DNA of 64,000 nucleotides from Rhodobacter sp. SY28-1 (GTDB lineage: Bacteria; Pseudomonadota; Alphaproteobacteria; Rhodobacterales; Rhodobacteraceae): NCBI RefSeq assembly GCF_005222785.1, contig NZ_STGH01000004.1, forward strand, positions 62,001-126,000, read 5' to 3'. Under the pieces are notes generated by a model. It made no database searches. It was not told the origin of the DNA and was given only the letters and a program-made list of their open reading frames with translations. The position numbers and the translations under genes were made by a program. Numbering within the stretch: the first letter of the stretch is position 1; the number at the start of each line of letters is the position of its first letter. This document shows, piece after piece, positions 7,149-16,913 of this stretch.

Positions 7149-8423
7149 ATGCTAACCGAAATCCTGGTCATCCTGGCCCTGATCGTCCTCAATGGCGTCC
7201 TTGCCATGTCCGAACTTGCCATCGTCAGCGCAAGGCCGGGCCGCCTGAAGTCGCTGGAAGGCAAAAGCCGGGGTGCCCGCATGGCGCTGCGGCTGGCCGA
7301 AAATCCCGGGCGGTTCCTGTCCACCGTGCAGATCGGCATCACTGCAGTCGGCGTCCTGTCCGGCGCCCTGTCCGGCGCGACGCTGGGCTTGCGGCTGCAG
7401 CAATGGCTGCAGGGGCAGGGGATGGACCCGGACTGGGCCTCGACCCTGGGAGTGGGCGGCGTCGTGGTCGCCATCACCTATGTCAGCCTGATCGTCGGCG
7501 AACTGGTCCCCAAGCAGTTGGCGCTGCGCGATGCCGAAGCCGTCGCGATCCGCGTGGCCCCCGCGATGACCTTCCTGTCGGTGATCGGCGCTCCGCTCGT
7601 GTGGTTCCTCGACCGCTCGGGGCGGGTCCTCCTTTGGCTTCTCGGCCAGCGCGGGGAAAGCGAGAACCGGGTGACCGAGGAGGAGGTCCACGTCCTTCTG
7701 GCCGAGGCACATGAAGGCGGCGTGCTGGAGACGGAAGAACGCGAGATGATTACCGGCGTCATGCGCCTGTCCGACCGCACCGCCCGCGCGCTGATGACCC
7801 CCCGGCACGAGGTCGAGATGCTGCCGCTGGACGCCACCGGGGCCGAGGCCGTCGCCGCCATCCGCAAGGTCGCGCGCCCCCGGATGCCCGTCGCCAATGC
7901 CGAGGGCGATGTCGTCGGCATCGTGCTTCTGTCCGACGCCTTCCAGGCGGTTTCCCGGCGTGAGACGCTGGACATCAAGGCCCTTGTGCGCGAGGTGCCC
8001 GTGGTGTCGGACCGGGCCGAGGCGCTGGATGTGCTGGAAATCCTGCAGAAAGCCGACCACCACCTTGCGCTGGTCTATGACGAATACGGCCATTTCGAAG
8101 GCATCATCACGACGACCGACGTGCTGGAGGCGATCACCGGCGCCATCGCCGCCAGCGACAGCGACGAACCGGCAATGGTCATGCGCGAGGACGGCAGCCA
8201 CCTCGTCGCGGGCTGGATGCCGGTCGACGAATTCTGCGACCGGCTGGGCCTGCCGCGCGATCTTGCGGGCGAATACGACACCGTTGCGGGCCTCGTCCTG
8301 CACCAGCTGGGCCAGATCCCCGACCTCGGCGCGCATTTCACCGCCGAGGGCTACCGGTTCGAGGTGATCGACCTCGACGGCCGCCGCATCGACAAGGTGC
8401 TGGTGTCGCAGGTCGGCACCTGA
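7149..8423 (+). CDS. hemolysin-family (CorC/HlyC, CNNM-type) membrane protein with CBS domains
   Basis: A 424-residue protein with the DUF21 membrane region first (four hydrophobic stretches within residues 1-150, including the conserved VNAMSE-like NGVLAMSELAIVSA), then a paired CBS module (about residues 215-335, with LALVYDEYGHFEGIITTTDVLEAI) and a C-terminal CorC_HlyC domain (GWMPVDEFCDRLG onward). Relatives are linked to Mg2+/Co2+ efflux or divalent-cation homeostasis; the name hemolysin is historical. It stands 52 nt after the DUF815 gene and could be read through from the tat operon. A stem-loop at 8449-8468 follows the stop. Confidence 0.9.
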   Translation: MLTEILVILALIVLNGVLAMSELAIVSARPGRLKSLEGKSRGARMALRLAENPGRFLSTVQIGITAVGVLSGALSGATLGLRLQQWLQGQGMDPDWASTLGVGGVVVAITYVSLIVGELVPKQLALRDAEAVAIRVAPAMTFLSVIGAPLVWFLDRSGRVLLWLLGQRGESENRVTEEEVHVLLAEAHEGGVLETEEREMITGVMRLSDRTARALMTPRHEVEMLPLDATGAEAVAAIRKVARPRMPVANAEGDVVGIVLLSDAFQAVSRRETLDIKALVREVPVVSDRAEALDVLEILQKADHHLALVYDEYGHFEGIITTTDVLEAITGAIAASDSDEPAMVMREDGSHLVAGWMPVDEFCDRLGLPRDLAGEYDTVAGLVLHQLGQIPDLGAHFTAEGYRFEVIDLDGRRIDKVLVSQVGT

Positions 8424-8448
8424 CCCCCACGTCGTCAAGCAGACCGGC

Positions 8449-8468
8449 CGGAGCCTCTGACGGCTCCG
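8449..8468. terminator. stem-loop between convergent genes
   Basis: CGGAGCC (8449-8455) pairs with GGCTCCG (8462-8468) across TCTGAC. It lies between the convergent ends of the CorC-like gene and the nlpD-like gene. There is no U-tract, so it is at best a weak bidirectional terminator. Confidence 0.4.
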
Positions 8469-8474
8469 CGCCCC

Positions 8475-9650
8475 TTACTGCAGGTAGCCCACCGGGTCGA
8501 AGCTCTGCTTCGAGGTATTGCGCACCTCGAAATGGACAAAGGCCGGATCGCCGTTGGCCACCTTGCCGATCGCCTGTCCGCGCTTGACCTTGTCGCCCTT
8601 CTTCACCGCCATGTTCGCGACGCCCACATAGACCGTCAGCAGGTCGCCGGCGTGGCGGATGATGACAATGCCCTTGCCGGTCGTATCCGAGGAAATCACC
8701 GTCACCGTCCCGGCATCCGCCGCCACCACCGGGCTTCCCACCGCTGCGGCGATGTCGATGCCCTGGTTCTTCTTGGCGTCGTAGCCGCGGATGATCTTGC
8801 CCGCGACCGGCATCGCCATCTTGGACGGTGTCGACTTCTCCGCCCCAAGGTCGGGCGACGGCGGGGTCGCCTTGGGCTTCGTTCCGGTGGCTTCCGTCTT
8901 TTCGTCCGGCAAGGGCTTCTTGGCCGAGGGCGGCTCGGGCGTCGGGCTGCCTGCGCCCGGGGCGGTGGGGACAGGCTCCGGGTCCGGGGCAGGGGCCGTC
9001 GCGATGGGGATGATCAGGGTCTGGCCCTCGCGCACCGCCATGTCGGACCCAAGCTGGTTCCAGTCCGCCAGCGCCTTGGCCGAGACATTGTAGGTCCGCG
9101 CGATGGTGAAGGCGGTCTCGCCCCGCGCCACCCGGTGGGTCAGGGGCTGGCCGGAAATCGGCTTCGATGCGGTGGGCGAGGTGCCTGCCGCAGGTGCGGA
9201 AGGTCCGGCCGCGTCCAGCGCCGTCGTCGCGATCGAGGTGATGTCGACCGATCCGCCGCCCGAGGGCAGGGCCGACCCGCCGATCACTGCCGGTTGCGGG
9301 GACGCCGCCACCCGGTCGGGCAGCAAGAGCATCTCGCCTTCGCGCAAGGGGTCGGTCGCGCGCAGCGCATTCTCGCGGGCCAGCGCCTCGGGGCTGACGC
9401 CCAGACGGCCCGCCATGCTGGCCACAGTCTCGCCGCGTCTCGCGGTCGCCAACTGATAGTCGGGGTAGGAGATGATCCCGTTCGCGTCCGGCGTCGGTGC
9501 GGCCGCCGTCGCCTGCCGCGCGGCCTCCGACGTGTCGCCGCCGTTGTTGCGCAGGTCCCAGTCCAGCGACCCGGTGTCGATGCAGCCCGACAGGGCAAGC
9601 GCGCTGACGCCAAGCACGAAGCTGGTCCGAAGTCTTGCAGAAAGTGCCAT
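8475..9650 (-). CDS. nlpD: NlpD-like lipoprotein with two LysM domains and a degenerate M23 domain
   Basis: A 391-residue envelope lipoprotein. The signal peptide ends in the lipobox ALSGC near residue 22. Two LysM modules (starting YQLATARRGETVASMAGRLG and THRVARGETAFTIARTYNVS) bind peptidoglycan; an Ala/Pro-rich linker leads to a C-terminal LytM/M23 domain (from GKIIRGYDAKKNQGIDIAAA to SFDPVGYL). The first zinc-ligand motif HxGxD is NQGID and the final HxH is VHF, as in E. coli NlpD, so the domain is probably an amidase activator and not a peptidase. The ATG at 9650 is chosen over 9668 for its GGCGGGA. It is the last gene of surE-pcm-nlpD. Confidence 0.85.
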   Translation of the reverse strand: MALSARLRTSFVLGVSALALSGCIDTGSLDWDLRNNGGDTSEAARQATAAAPTPDANGIISYPDYQLATARRGETVASMAGRLGVSPEALARENALRATDPLREGEMLLLPDRVAASPQPAVIGGSALPSGGGSVDITSIATTALDAAGPSAPAAGTSPTASKPISGQPLTHRVARGETAFTIARTYNVSAKALADWNQLGSDMAVREGQTLIIPIATAPAPDPEPVPTAPGAGSPTPEPPSAKKPLPDEKTEATGTKPKATPPSPDLGAEKSTPSKMAMPVAGKIIRGYDAKKNQGIDIAAAVGSPVVAADAGTVTVISSDTTGKGIVIIRHAGDLLTVYVGVANMAVKKGDKVKRGQAIGKVANGDPAFVHFEVRNTSKQSFDPVGYLQ

Positions 9651-9707
9651 CTGGTCCCGCCTGTTCATCCGCCGTCCGGTTTTTCCCCGGTTTTATGGCC
9701 CCGCAGT

Positions 9708-10379
9708 CTACTCGGAGCCCATCCCCTCTACCAGTGGAACAAAGCGCACTGGGCGGAGTTCCTCGTAATCAAACCCGCGTGAGGTGCGCGTGACCTTGAT
9801 CAGCGCCTGCACCGCGTCGGACTGTCCGACCGGCACCACCATGATCCCGCCGGGCTTCAACTGCTCCAGAAGCGGCCCGGGCGGGTCCTCGGCGGCGGCG
9901 GTCACGATGATCCGGTCGAAGGGCGCCTGGTCCGGCAACCCGTGCGACCCGTCTGCCGTGAAGGCCGTGACGTTGGCCAGGTCCAGCTGCCGGAACAGCT
10001 CGGACGCCTCGCGCACCAGACGGCGATAGCGGTCCACGGTGTAGACCCGCCGTGCCAGCTGCGACAGGATCGCCGCCTGATAGCCCGATCCGGTCCCCAC
10101 CTCCAGCACCGTGTCGCGCGGGTTAACGGCCAAGGCCTGCGTCATCAGGCCCACGACCGAAGGCTGGCTGATCGTCTGGCCACAGGCGATGGGCAGGGGC
10201 ATGTCCTCATAGGCGCGGTCGGCAAAGACGTTGCGCACGAACAACCCGCGATCGATCTTCTCCATCGCGGTCAGGACCCGCGTGTCGGTCACGCCGCGCG
10301 ACCGGAGAGAGAAAAGAAAGCGCATCTTGCGTTCGGCAAGCTCTTCGGAGGTGAGGTGTTCCTCCGGTCCTTCGGTCAT
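9708..10379 (-). CDS. pcm: protein-L-isoaspartate O-methyltransferase
   Basis: A 223-residue SAM-dependent methyltransferase that marks and repairs isoaspartyl residues in aged proteins. [19 protein letters not shown] is motif I with the family-specific GSGYQ; the N-terminal [20 protein letters not shown] and [20 protein letters not shown] form the PCMT substrate pocket signature, and [10 protein letters not shown] is the following strand. It overlaps surE by 4 nt (ATGA) and is 57 nt ahead of the nlpD-like gene, the classic surE-pcm-nlpD order. The start at 10379 is the only good one. Confidence 0.95.
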   Translation of the reverse strand: MTEGPEEHLTSEELAERKMRFLFSLRSRGVTDTRVLTAMEKIDRGLFVRNVFADRAYEDMPLPIACGQTISQPSVVGLMTQALAVNPRDTVLEVGTGSGYQAAILSQLARRVYTVDRYRRLVREASELFRQLDLANVTAFTADGSHGLPDQAPFDRIIVTAAAEDPPGPLLEQLKPGGIMVVPVGQSDAVQALIKVTRTSRGFDYEELRPVRFVPLVEGMGSE

Positions 10380-11161
10380 GCGAGCCTGGCCTCAAGGTCG
10401 GCCAGAAGGTCATGCGCCGTCAGGTCCGCCCGCATCGGCGTGACCGAAATGAAACCGTCCAGGTTCACCGCAGCGTCCGTTCCCGGCAGGGTGGGGGTGT
10501 GCTGGTGGCCGCCCTTGATCCACAGGAACCTGCGCCCCGAGGGCGAGATATGCGGATCGACCGAAAAGGCCGTGTCGCGCCGGAACCCTTGGCTGGCAAC
10601 CTTCGTGCCCTTGGTCGCGGCGGCAGGCAGCGGCGGGAAGTTGACGTTGTAGAAGACCCGGTAATCGTCCTGCGTCCAAAGGCCCTTGTCGATCAGCGCC
10701 CGCACGACGCCCGCGCCATGTACGCGCGCAGAGTCAAACGGATCGGCGAGCTTCGCGTTCTCCGGCCCGAAGAACTGGGACAGGGCAATCGCCGGGACCC
10801 CCTGCAACGCCGCCTCCATCGCGCCGCCGATGGTGCCAGAGTAGAGCACGTTCTCCGCCGCGTTGTTCCCCCGGTTGACGCCGGACAGCACGATGTCCGG
10901 CCTCGCGCCATCCAGCACGTCGTAGATCGCGGCCAGCACGCAGTCGGCCGGCGAGCCCTCGGCGGCAAAGCGGCGGGGCCCAAGCTCGGCGATCATCATC
11001 GGGTGGGTATAGCTGATGCAATGCCCGACGCCCGACTGCTCAAAAGCGGGGGCGACCGTCCAGACCTCGCCCTTCGGCCCGGCGATTTCCGTGGCGATCT
11101 GGGTCAGAACCTCCAGCCCGGGCGCGTTGATGCCGTCGTCATTGGTGATCAGGATGCGCAT
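10376..11161 (-). CDS. surE: 5-prime/3-prime-nucleotidase SurE
   Basis: A 261-residue metal-dependent survival phosphatase acting on nucleoside monophosphates. [16 protein letters not shown] gives the Asp-Asp metal ligands; [27 protein letters not shown] contains the conserved NxGxN and SGTvgaAmE motifs. Length is normal for the family. It is the first gene of a surE-pcm-nlpD set, with a 4-nt overlap to pcm. In related species serS often sits upstream; here a long hairpin element (11226-11310) and the end of the iol cluster lie there instead. Confidence 0.96.
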   Translation of the reverse strand: MRILITNDDGINAPGLEVLTQIATEIAGPKGEVWTVAPAFEQSGVGHCISYTHPMMIAELGPRRFAAEGSPADCVLAAIYDVLDGARPDIVLSGVNRGNNAAENVLYSGTIGGAMEAALQGVPAIALSQFFGPENAKLADPFDSARVHGAGVVRALIDKGLWTQDDYRVFYNVNFPPLPAAATKGTKVASQGFRRDTAFSVDPHISPSGRRFLWIKGGHQHTPTLPGTDAAVNLDGFISVTPMRADLTAHDLLADLEARLA

Positions 11162-11225
11162 GGTCTGGGGGGTTCCTTCCGGCTTGCCCCTGATTAGACG
11201 AGCCCCGCGCCGCCTTCAAGGCAAA

Positions 11226-11310
11226 GGGCCGCTCGTCGTGCGACTTCGTCTTCTCCTCGCTTCGGCGCGGGACCCAAGCGAGGAGTAACGAAGTCCGCGG
11301 CGAGCGGCCC
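11226..11310. repeat. long imperfect hairpin element, copy 1
   Basis: Arms of about 36 nt (11226-11262 and 11276-11310) pair with few mismatches around a 13-nt loop. The inner arm contains GACTTCGTC and CTCCTCGCTT. It lies between iolB and surE. Two related hairpins with the same inner sequence occur at 33609-33675 and 36561-36615, so it is a repeated intergenic family. It could terminate or protect iol mRNA. Confidence 0.7.
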
Positions 11311-11405
11311 ACGGCGCAGGGGGAAACGTGGTGAAGGCCACCTGAACGCGAACGACCAACCCCTTGATAGGATTGGCCGCATCAGCTGTGTCCCGCGTGG
11401 ACGGA

Positions 11406-12212
11406 TCAGGCGTCGCGTTGTGCGATCCAGTCGTGATCGGGGTCGTTCTTGAACCGCCACTTCCGGATCGGACCGGCCATCACGTTCAGATAGTACATCT
11501 CGTAGCCGTAAGGCGCCCCGCAGGGATGGTGCCCCTTCGGCACCAGCACGACATCGTGGGACTTGACCGCCATCGTCTGATCCAGCGACCCGTCCTCGGT
11601 ATAGACCCGCTGGATGCCGAACCCCTGAGCCGGGTTCAGCCGGTGATAATAGGTCTCTTCCAGGTAGGTCATGTTCGGGAAGTCGTCCTCGTCATGCCGA
11701 TGCGACGGATAGGACGACCAGTGCCCGGCGGGTGTGAAGACCTCGGTCACCAGCAGACTGTCCGCGACGTCCCGCCCCTCCATCGCGATGTTGTTGACGT
11801 AACGGGTGTTCGTCCCCTTGCCGCGCGGCGTCAGCTCGATGCCCTCCGGCCCCAGCCGTTGTGCGGGATAGTTCCCCTTGCCCGGAGCCGTGCAGACCCC
11901 GATGGTGCAGGGTGTCGTCGCGACAGCCTTCCACTGGCTGCGGTTCGGGACATACAGGCAATGCGGCGGGGTCTTCTCGAATACGTCCATCCGCGCGCCC
12001 ATCTCGCCCCAGTCCTGCCCCGCCGCCTGAACCGTCGCCTTGCCCTCGACGATGACAAGGATCACCTCGCGGTCCCCTGTCATCTCCTCGGCCACATCGC
12101 CCGGTTCCAGCCGGTAAAGCGTGAAGCCGACATAGCCCCAGCCCGCGCTTTCGGCGGTGATCTCATGCACTTTGCCGCGGATGCCGGTCGGGTGGCGGAG
12201 GAGGTCGGGCAT
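11406..12212 (-). CDS. iolB: 5-deoxy-glucuronate isomerase
   Basis: A 268-residue cupin-fold enzyme that converts 5-deoxy-glucuronate to 5-dehydro-2-deoxy-gluconate in myo-inositol catabolism. The metal-binding region SYPSHRHDEDDFPNMTYLEE and a second set of His in VLVPKGHHPCGAPYGYEMYYLN fit IolB closely, and the C-terminal DPDHDWIA is typical. The ATG at 12212 is preferred over one at 12305 inside iolE because AAGGGGAA lies just upstream and the family N-terminus begins there. It is the last gene of iolC-iolD-iolE-iolB, 10 nt after iolE. Confidence 0.95.
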   Translation of the reverse strand: MPDLLRHPTGIRGKVHEITAESAGWGYVGFTLYRLEPGDVAEEMTGDREVILVIVEGKATVQAAGQDWGEMGARMDVFEKTPPHCLYVPNRSQWKAVATTPCTIGVCTAPGKGNYPAQRLGPEGIELTPRGKGTNTRYVNNIAMEGRDVADSLLVTEVFTPAGHWSSYPSHRHDEDDFPNMTYLEETYYHRLNPAQGFGIQRVYTEDGSLDQTMAVKSHDVVLVPKGHHPCGAPYGYEMYYLNVMAGPIRKWRFKNDPDHDWIAQRDA

Positions 12213-12222
12213 CGGGTTCCCC

Positions 12223-13131
12223 TTAAGGACGCGAATGGTCGATCTGAAGGCCAGCCTTGGCACAGACCTGCAGGATGTGTTCGTAGCCCAGCTTGGAATA
12301 CTCATAGGGCGGGGCCTTGGCCGGGTCCTGCTCGGCCTCGACCACGATCCAGCCCGCGTAGTCCATGGCTTTCAGCTTGTCGGCCACCGCCTGGAAGTCG
12401 ATGCAGCCGTCGCCCGGCACGGTGAAGGCCCCGGCGATCACGGCGTCCAGGAAGCTGCGGTTGTTCGCGCGCACATCCTTCACGACCTCGGGCCGGATGT
12501 CCTTGAAGTGGACGTGGTGCACCCGGTCCGCCCAGGTGTTAAGCACTCGCATCACGTCTGCCCCGCCAAACAGCAGGTGCCCGGTATCGAACAGAAGCTT
12601 CACGTCGGGCGTCGAGCCTTCCATCAGCGCGTTCACGTCGTCTTCGCTTTCGATGAACGACCCCATGTGGTGGTGGTAGGCCAAGGTCACGCCCTGGTCG
12701 GCCATCCACTTCGCCAGCTCCGACAGCTTCGCGCCATAGGCTCGCACGTCGGCGGCGGCGAATTTCGGACGGCTGTTCACCGGCTCCGCGATGTTGCCCT
12801 GCACGGTGTTGGAACATTCCGCATAGACGATGCAGGGGGCCTTCAGGGCCGCGAACTGCTCCACCTGCTGGCGCACCGCCTCGATTTCGGTCTTCACGTC
12901 GTTGATGAGGAGATTGCCGGAACACCAGCCGCCACAAAGGAAAAGTCCGTTCGCATTCAGGTAGGACCGCAACCCTTCGGTATCCGCAGGCATCCGGCGC
13001 CCGCGTTCGACGCCGGTATAGCCGATCTCCCGCGCCTCGCGCAGCGCCTGCTCCATCGTATAGGCGGCGGTCAGGTCCGGCAGGTCGTCGTTCTGCCACG
13101 AGATGGGAGAGATCCCGATCTTCACGCTCAT
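12223..13131 (-). CDS. iolE: myo-inosose-2 dehydratase
   Basis: A 302-residue TIM-barrel enzyme of the AP-endonuclease-2 superfamily that dehydrates scyllo-inosose to the cyclohexane trione intermediate used by IolD. KIGISPISWQNDDLPDLTAAYTMEQ at the start is diagnostic of IolE; metal ligands are expected in LAYHHHMGS, LLFDTGHL and HVHFKDIRPEV. The ATG at 13131 has GAAGGAC upstream and is chosen over 13158, which lies inside iolD. It sits 11 nt after iolD and 10 nt before iolB. Confidence 0.95.
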   Translation of the reverse strand: MSVKIGISPISWQNDDLPDLTAAYTMEQALREAREIGYTGVERGRRMPADTEGLRSYLNANGLFLCGGWCSGNLLINDVKTEIEAVRQQVEQFAALKAPCIVYAECSNTVQGNIAEPVNSRPKFAAADVRAYGAKLSELAKWMADQGVTLAYHHHMGSFIESEDDVNALMEGSTPDVKLLFDTGHLLFGGADVMRVLNTWADRVHHVHFKDIRPEVVKDVRANNRSFLDAVIAGAFTVPGDGCIDFQAVADKLKAMDYAGWIVVEAEQDPAKAPPYEYSKLGYEHILQVCAKAGLQIDHSRP

Positions 13132-13142
13132 TCTTCTGTCCT

Positions 13143-14969
13143 TCAGTTCACAAGCCATTGGGCGCGCGCGCCCGCTTCATGTTCCTTGCGGGCCTCGACC
13201 ACTTCCTTGCGGGTCGAGACTTCGGGCACGCCGACTTCCCACCACGAACCACCCGCGCCGGTCCCCGGACCCGGATCGCTGTCGATCACGATCACCGTCG
13301 GAATGCTGCTGCCCTTGGCACTGGCCAGCGCAGCCTCAAGATCGGCGATCCCACCCGCCTTGACCACGTTCGCCCCCATTGACCCGGCATGGGCGACAAA
13401 GTCGATGTGGCTGGCGTTGACGTGATAGCTGTCATCGAGGAGGTTGTTGAACGCGGCACCCCCGGTGTGGGCCTGCAGGCGGTTGATGCAGCCAAAGCCG
13501 CGGTTGTCGGTCAGCACCACGGTGAAGGGCACGCCCATCATCACCGCCGTCGCAAGTTCCGAGTTCGCCATCATGTAGGACCCGTCGCCCACCATGCAGA
13601 TCACCTCGCGGTCGGGGCACGCCATCTTGATCCCCAGCGCGCCCGCGATCTCGTACCCCATGGTCGAGAAACCGTATTCCATGTGATAGCCGCCCTCGGA
13701 CCCGCGCCAGAGCGTGTGCAGGACGCCCGGCATCGAGCCCGCAGCCCCCATCACGATGGTCTGTGGCGTGGCGCTGCGGTTCACCGCCGCCACGACCTGC
13801 GCGTCGCTTGGCAACTGGTTGCCGTTCGGCGCTGCACAAAGGGCATCCGTTGTCTTGAACCAGGCGTCCCGCGCCGCGAAATCCGGGTCGGCAAAGCGGT
13901 GCTTGCCAAGGCCCGCCGACAGCTTCTCCAGCGCGACCTTAGCGTCGGCCACCAGCGCCTGCGCCCCGCGCTTGGTTGCGTCATGCGGCTGCACGTTGAC
14001 CGACAGGATCTTGCGCCCCTGCCGCTTGAAGATCGTCCAGCTGCCGGTGGTGAAATCCTGCAGCCGCGTGCCGACGGCCAGCACCAGATCGGCTTCCGCT
14101 GCCAGCTTGTTGCCGCAGTCCGACCCGGTCACGCCCGGCGTGCCGAAGTTCAGCTTCTCCTCCCAACCCACAGCACCCTTGCCGGCCTGGGTTTCCACCA
14201 GCGGGATGTTGTGGCTGCGGGCGAAGTCCAGCAGCGTCGCCTCGGCACCCGAATACAGGACGCCCCCGCCCGCGACGATCAGCGGGTTCTTCGCGGCCTT
14301 CAGCGCCGCGACGGCGGCCTCCAGCTCGCGCTGATCGGGTTCCGGGCGACGGATGTGCCAGACCTTCGGCGTGAAGAATTCCACAGGGTAATCATAGGCT
14401 TCGGCCTGGGTGTCCTGGCAGAAGGCCAGGCAGACCGGACCGCAGGTCGCGGGGTCGGTCATCACCTGCAGGGCGCGGGGCAGGGCGGTCAGCACATGCT
14501 CGGGCCGCGAGATCCGGTCGAAGTAGCGGACCACGGGGCGGAAACAGTCGTTGGCGCTGACGATGGCGTCGCCGAAATTCTCGATCTGCTGGAGTACCGG
14601 GTCCGGCGCGCGGCTGGCGAAGACATCGCCCGGGATCATCAGGACCGGAATGCGGTTCACATGCGCCAGCGCCGCAGCGGTCACCAGGTTCGTCGCCCCC
14701 GGCCCGATCGAGGTCGTCACCGCCATCGCCTTGCGGCGCTTCATCGCCTTGGCATAGGCAATCGCAGTATGCGCCATGGTCTGTTCGTTATGCCCCCGCC
14801 AGGTCGGGATCGCGTCGCGATGGGCGTGGAGCGCCTCGCCCAAGCCCGCGACGTTGCCATGGCCGAAGATCGCCCAGACCCCTTCGATGAAGCGGCTGCC
14901 GTCCTCGGCCTGTTGCAGGGACAGCCAGCGGACAAGGGCTTGTGCGGCGGTAAGGCGGATCGTGGTCAT
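13143..14969 (-). CDS. iolD: 3D-(3,5/4)-trihydroxycyclohexane-1,2-dione acylhydrolase
   Basis: A 608-residue thiamine-diphosphate enzyme that opens the inositol-derived ring to 5-deoxy-glucuronate. The N-terminal Pyr domain contains the family sequence FGHGNVAGLGEAL and HNEQTMAHTAIAYAKA; the C-terminal PP domain carries VGDGSYMMANSELATAV, the GDG-N cofactor motif, and FGCINRLQ typical of IolD. The start at 14969 overlaps the iolC stop in ATGA. The length is usual for IolD. Confidence 0.96.
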   Translation of the reverse strand: MTTIRLTAAQALVRWLSLQQAEDGSRFIEGVWAIFGHGNVAGLGEALHAHRDAIPTWRGHNEQTMAHTAIAYAKAMKRRKAMAVTTSIGPGATNLVTAAALAHVNRIPVLMIPGDVFASRAPDPVLQQIENFGDAIVSANDCFRPVVRYFDRISRPEHVLTALPRALQVMTDPATCGPVCLAFCQDTQAEAYDYPVEFFTPKVWHIRRPEPDQRELEAAVAALKAAKNPLIVAGGGVLYSGAEATLLDFARSHNIPLVETQAGKGAVGWEEKLNFGTPGVTGSDCGNKLAAEADLVLAVGTRLQDFTTGSWTIFKRQGRKILSVNVQPHDATKRGAQALVADAKVALEKLSAGLGKHRFADPDFAARDAWFKTTDALCAAPNGNQLPSDAQVVAAVNRSATPQTIVMGAAGSMPGVLHTLWRGSEGGYHMEYGFSTMGYEIAGALGIKMACPDREVICMVGDGSYMMANSELATAVMMGVPFTVVLTDNRGFGCINRLQAHTGGAAFNNLLDDSYHVNASHIDFVAHAGSMGANVVKAGGIADLEAALASAKGSSIPTVIVIDSDPGPGTGAGGSWWEVGVPEVSTRKEVVEARKEHEAGARAQWLVN

Positions 14970-16873
14970 TTCTTCCCCTCCTGGCGTGCGGCATCCCAGG
15001 TGCGGGACAGGCGCGCATAACGGTCTGACATCTGGGCAACGGCTTCGGCGTCGGTCATCTGGCCCTTGAACCAGGCCCGCGCGGCATCGCCAAAGATCGT
15101 GCGGCCGATGGCGAAGCCTTTCACCAAGGGCTGCTGCGCCGCAAGGGCCAACGAGGCCGCAAGGTCCTCTTCCTTGGCATCGAGGCCCAGTACCACGACG
15201 CCGCGCACATGCGGGTCGTTCTTGGTGATGGCAGCGCAGGCGTTGTCCCAGGCTTTCGCGGTCGCAAAGGGTTCCAGCTTCCACCAGTCGGGATAGACGC
15301 CCAGGTCGTAGAAGCGCTGGATCACCTGCGCGCTGGTGTCGTCATTCACCGGGCCGACCTTCGACGGGATGATCTCCAAGAGCATCTCCAGCCGGTTGCG
15401 GCGGCAGGCGTGGAACAGGCGGCGGACGGTGTCTTCCTGCGCGGCCTTGGTCTCGGCATCGTCGTCGGGGTGATAGAAGCACAGGACCTTGACCACATGC
15501 TCCAGCGGCCATTCCTGCAGGCCGCCGAAATCCGGGCCAAGCTCCGGCTCCAGCGTCAGGGGGCGCGAGCCGGGCCATTCCACCGGGCGGCCGATCCAAA
15601 GGCCGGTGCCTGCCGCCTGGAACAGTGCATCGCGGCCGAGGCGGCTGTCGCAGAGGATGCCGTAGCCGGGTTGCCCGTTGGCGACCTTGAGCGCCGCTTG
15701 CAGGCACAGTTGCTTGAACGCGCCGATCTTTTCGGGTGTGGCACCCTCCATCTGCTCGAGCTGCATCCGATGGTCGAAGGCGAAGACGCGCATCGTGGAC
15801 CAGTCGCGGTGGCGGTTGGTCGCCCAGTGAACCTGTTCCAGCGTCGCATCCTTGCGCAGGGCCTTTTCCACGACGCCCCGTTTCAGGAAGAACTGCAGTT
15901 CCTCCCAGGACGGATAGGCCGGGGTGCAGCCGTGGCGGCTGACTGCGAAGGCGCCACAGGCATTGGCGTACTTGAGTGCCACTGGCCAAGACTCGCCGTC
16001 CAGCCAGCCTTTCAGAAGGCCCGACATGAACCCGTCCCCCGCGCCAAGGACGTTGAAGACCTCGATCGGGAAGCCCGGGCCACTTTCGCCGTTGTCCAGC
16101 GAGGCCGGGACCGCGCCCGTGAAGGCAACCGCGCCCATCGGACCGCGCTTGCAGACGAGCGTCGCCTTCGACACCGCCCGCACGGCGCGGAGGGCGGCGA
16201 TGGTGTCGGTGGTGCCGCCGGCAATGTGGAATTCCTCTTCCGTCCCTACGATCAGGTCGAAGTAGTGCAGCGTCGATTGCAGCTTGGCGGTGACCTTGGC
16301 GGATTCGATGAACCGGCTTTCCCCGTCGCCATGCCCGGCCAGACCCCAAAGGTTCGGGCGGTAGTCGATGTCCAGCGCGGTCTGCAGCCCGTGCTTCCGC
16401 GCCAGCGTCAGCGCCTTCAGGACAGCGGCCTCGGTCCGGGGATGGGAAAGATGCGTGCCGGTGGCGACAACGGAACGGGCCTCGCTGATGAAGCCTTCGT
16501 CGATGTCGTCTTCGCACAGCGCCATGTCGGCGCAGTTTTCGCGGTAGAAGATCAGCGGGAACTGCTTGTCGTCGCGGATGCCCAGCAGGACCAGCGCCGT
16601 CAGCCTTTCAGGGTCGGTCTTGACCCCGCGCACGTCGACGCCTTCCTTCGCAAGCTCCTCGCGGATGAAGCGGCCCATGTGTTCGTTGCCGACCCGGGTG
16701 ATCAGGGCCGAGCGCAGCCCCAGCCGCGCGGTCCCGGCGGCCATGTTGGTGGGCGAGCCACCGATGTATTTCTGGAACGACCCCATATCCTCCAACCGCC
16801 CGCCGACCTGCGCGCCGTAAAGGTCGACCGAGGAGCGGCCGATGGTGATGACGTCGAGGGGCTTGTGGGACAT
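14966..16873 (-). CDS. iolC: fused 5-dehydro-2-deoxygluconokinase / DUF2090 aldolase-like protein
   Basis: A 635-residue two-domain protein. Residues 1-325 are a PfkB/ribokinase-type sugar kinase: DVITIGRSSVDLYGAQVGGRL at the start, GGSPTNMAAG and the C-terminal NVLGAGDGFMSGLL with the catalytic Asp. Residues 330-635 are DUF2090 (MRVFAFDHRMQLEQMEG), an aldolase-fold domain often fused to IolC and thought to cleave the phosphorylated product to dihydroxyacetone phosphate and malonic semialdehyde. No separate iolJ is in the window, which fits that. It is the first gene of the iol operon, and an RpiR-type operator lies 41 nt upstream. Confidence 0.94.
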   Translation of the reverse strand: MSHKPLDVITIGRSSVDLYGAQVGGRLEDMGSFQKYIGGSPTNMAAGTARLGLRSALITRVGNEHMGRFIREELAKEGVDVRGVKTDPERLTALVLLGIRDDKQFPLIFYRENCADMALCEDDIDEGFISEARSVVATGTHLSHPRTEAAVLKALTLARKHGLQTALDIDYRPNLWGLAGHGDGESRFIESAKVTAKLQSTLHYFDLIVGTEEEFHIAGGTTDTIAALRAVRAVSKATLVCKRGPMGAVAFTGAVPASLDNGESGPGFPIEVFNVLGAGDGFMSGLLKGWLDGESWPVALKYANACGAFAVSRHGCTPAYPSWEELQFFLKRGVVEKALRKDATLEQVHWATNRHRDWSTMRVFAFDHRMQLEQMEGATPEKIGAFKQLCLQAALKVANGQPGYGILCDSRLGRDALFQAAGTGLWIGRPVEWPGSRPLTLEPELGPDFGGLQEWPLEHVVKVLCFYHPDDDAETKAAQEDTVRRLFHACRRNRLEMLLEIIPSKVGPVNDDTSAQVIQRFYDLGVYPDWWKLEPFATAKAWDNACAAITKNDPHVRGVVVLGLDAKEEDLAASLALAAQQPLVKGFAIGRTIFGDAARAWFKGQMTDAEAVAQMSDRYARLSRTWDAARQEGKK

Positions 16874-16913
16874 GGGGGATGCTCCGACCGGGGGCCGAGT
16901 CGGCCCTTGCGGT

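Noticed and set aside
7152-8438. A 428-codon open frame on the minus strand opposite the CorC-like gene
   Set aside because: The plus-strand protein has clear CBS and CorC domains. The antisense product is Asp/Gly/His/Arg-biased without any fold motif, as expected from high-GC shadow frames.
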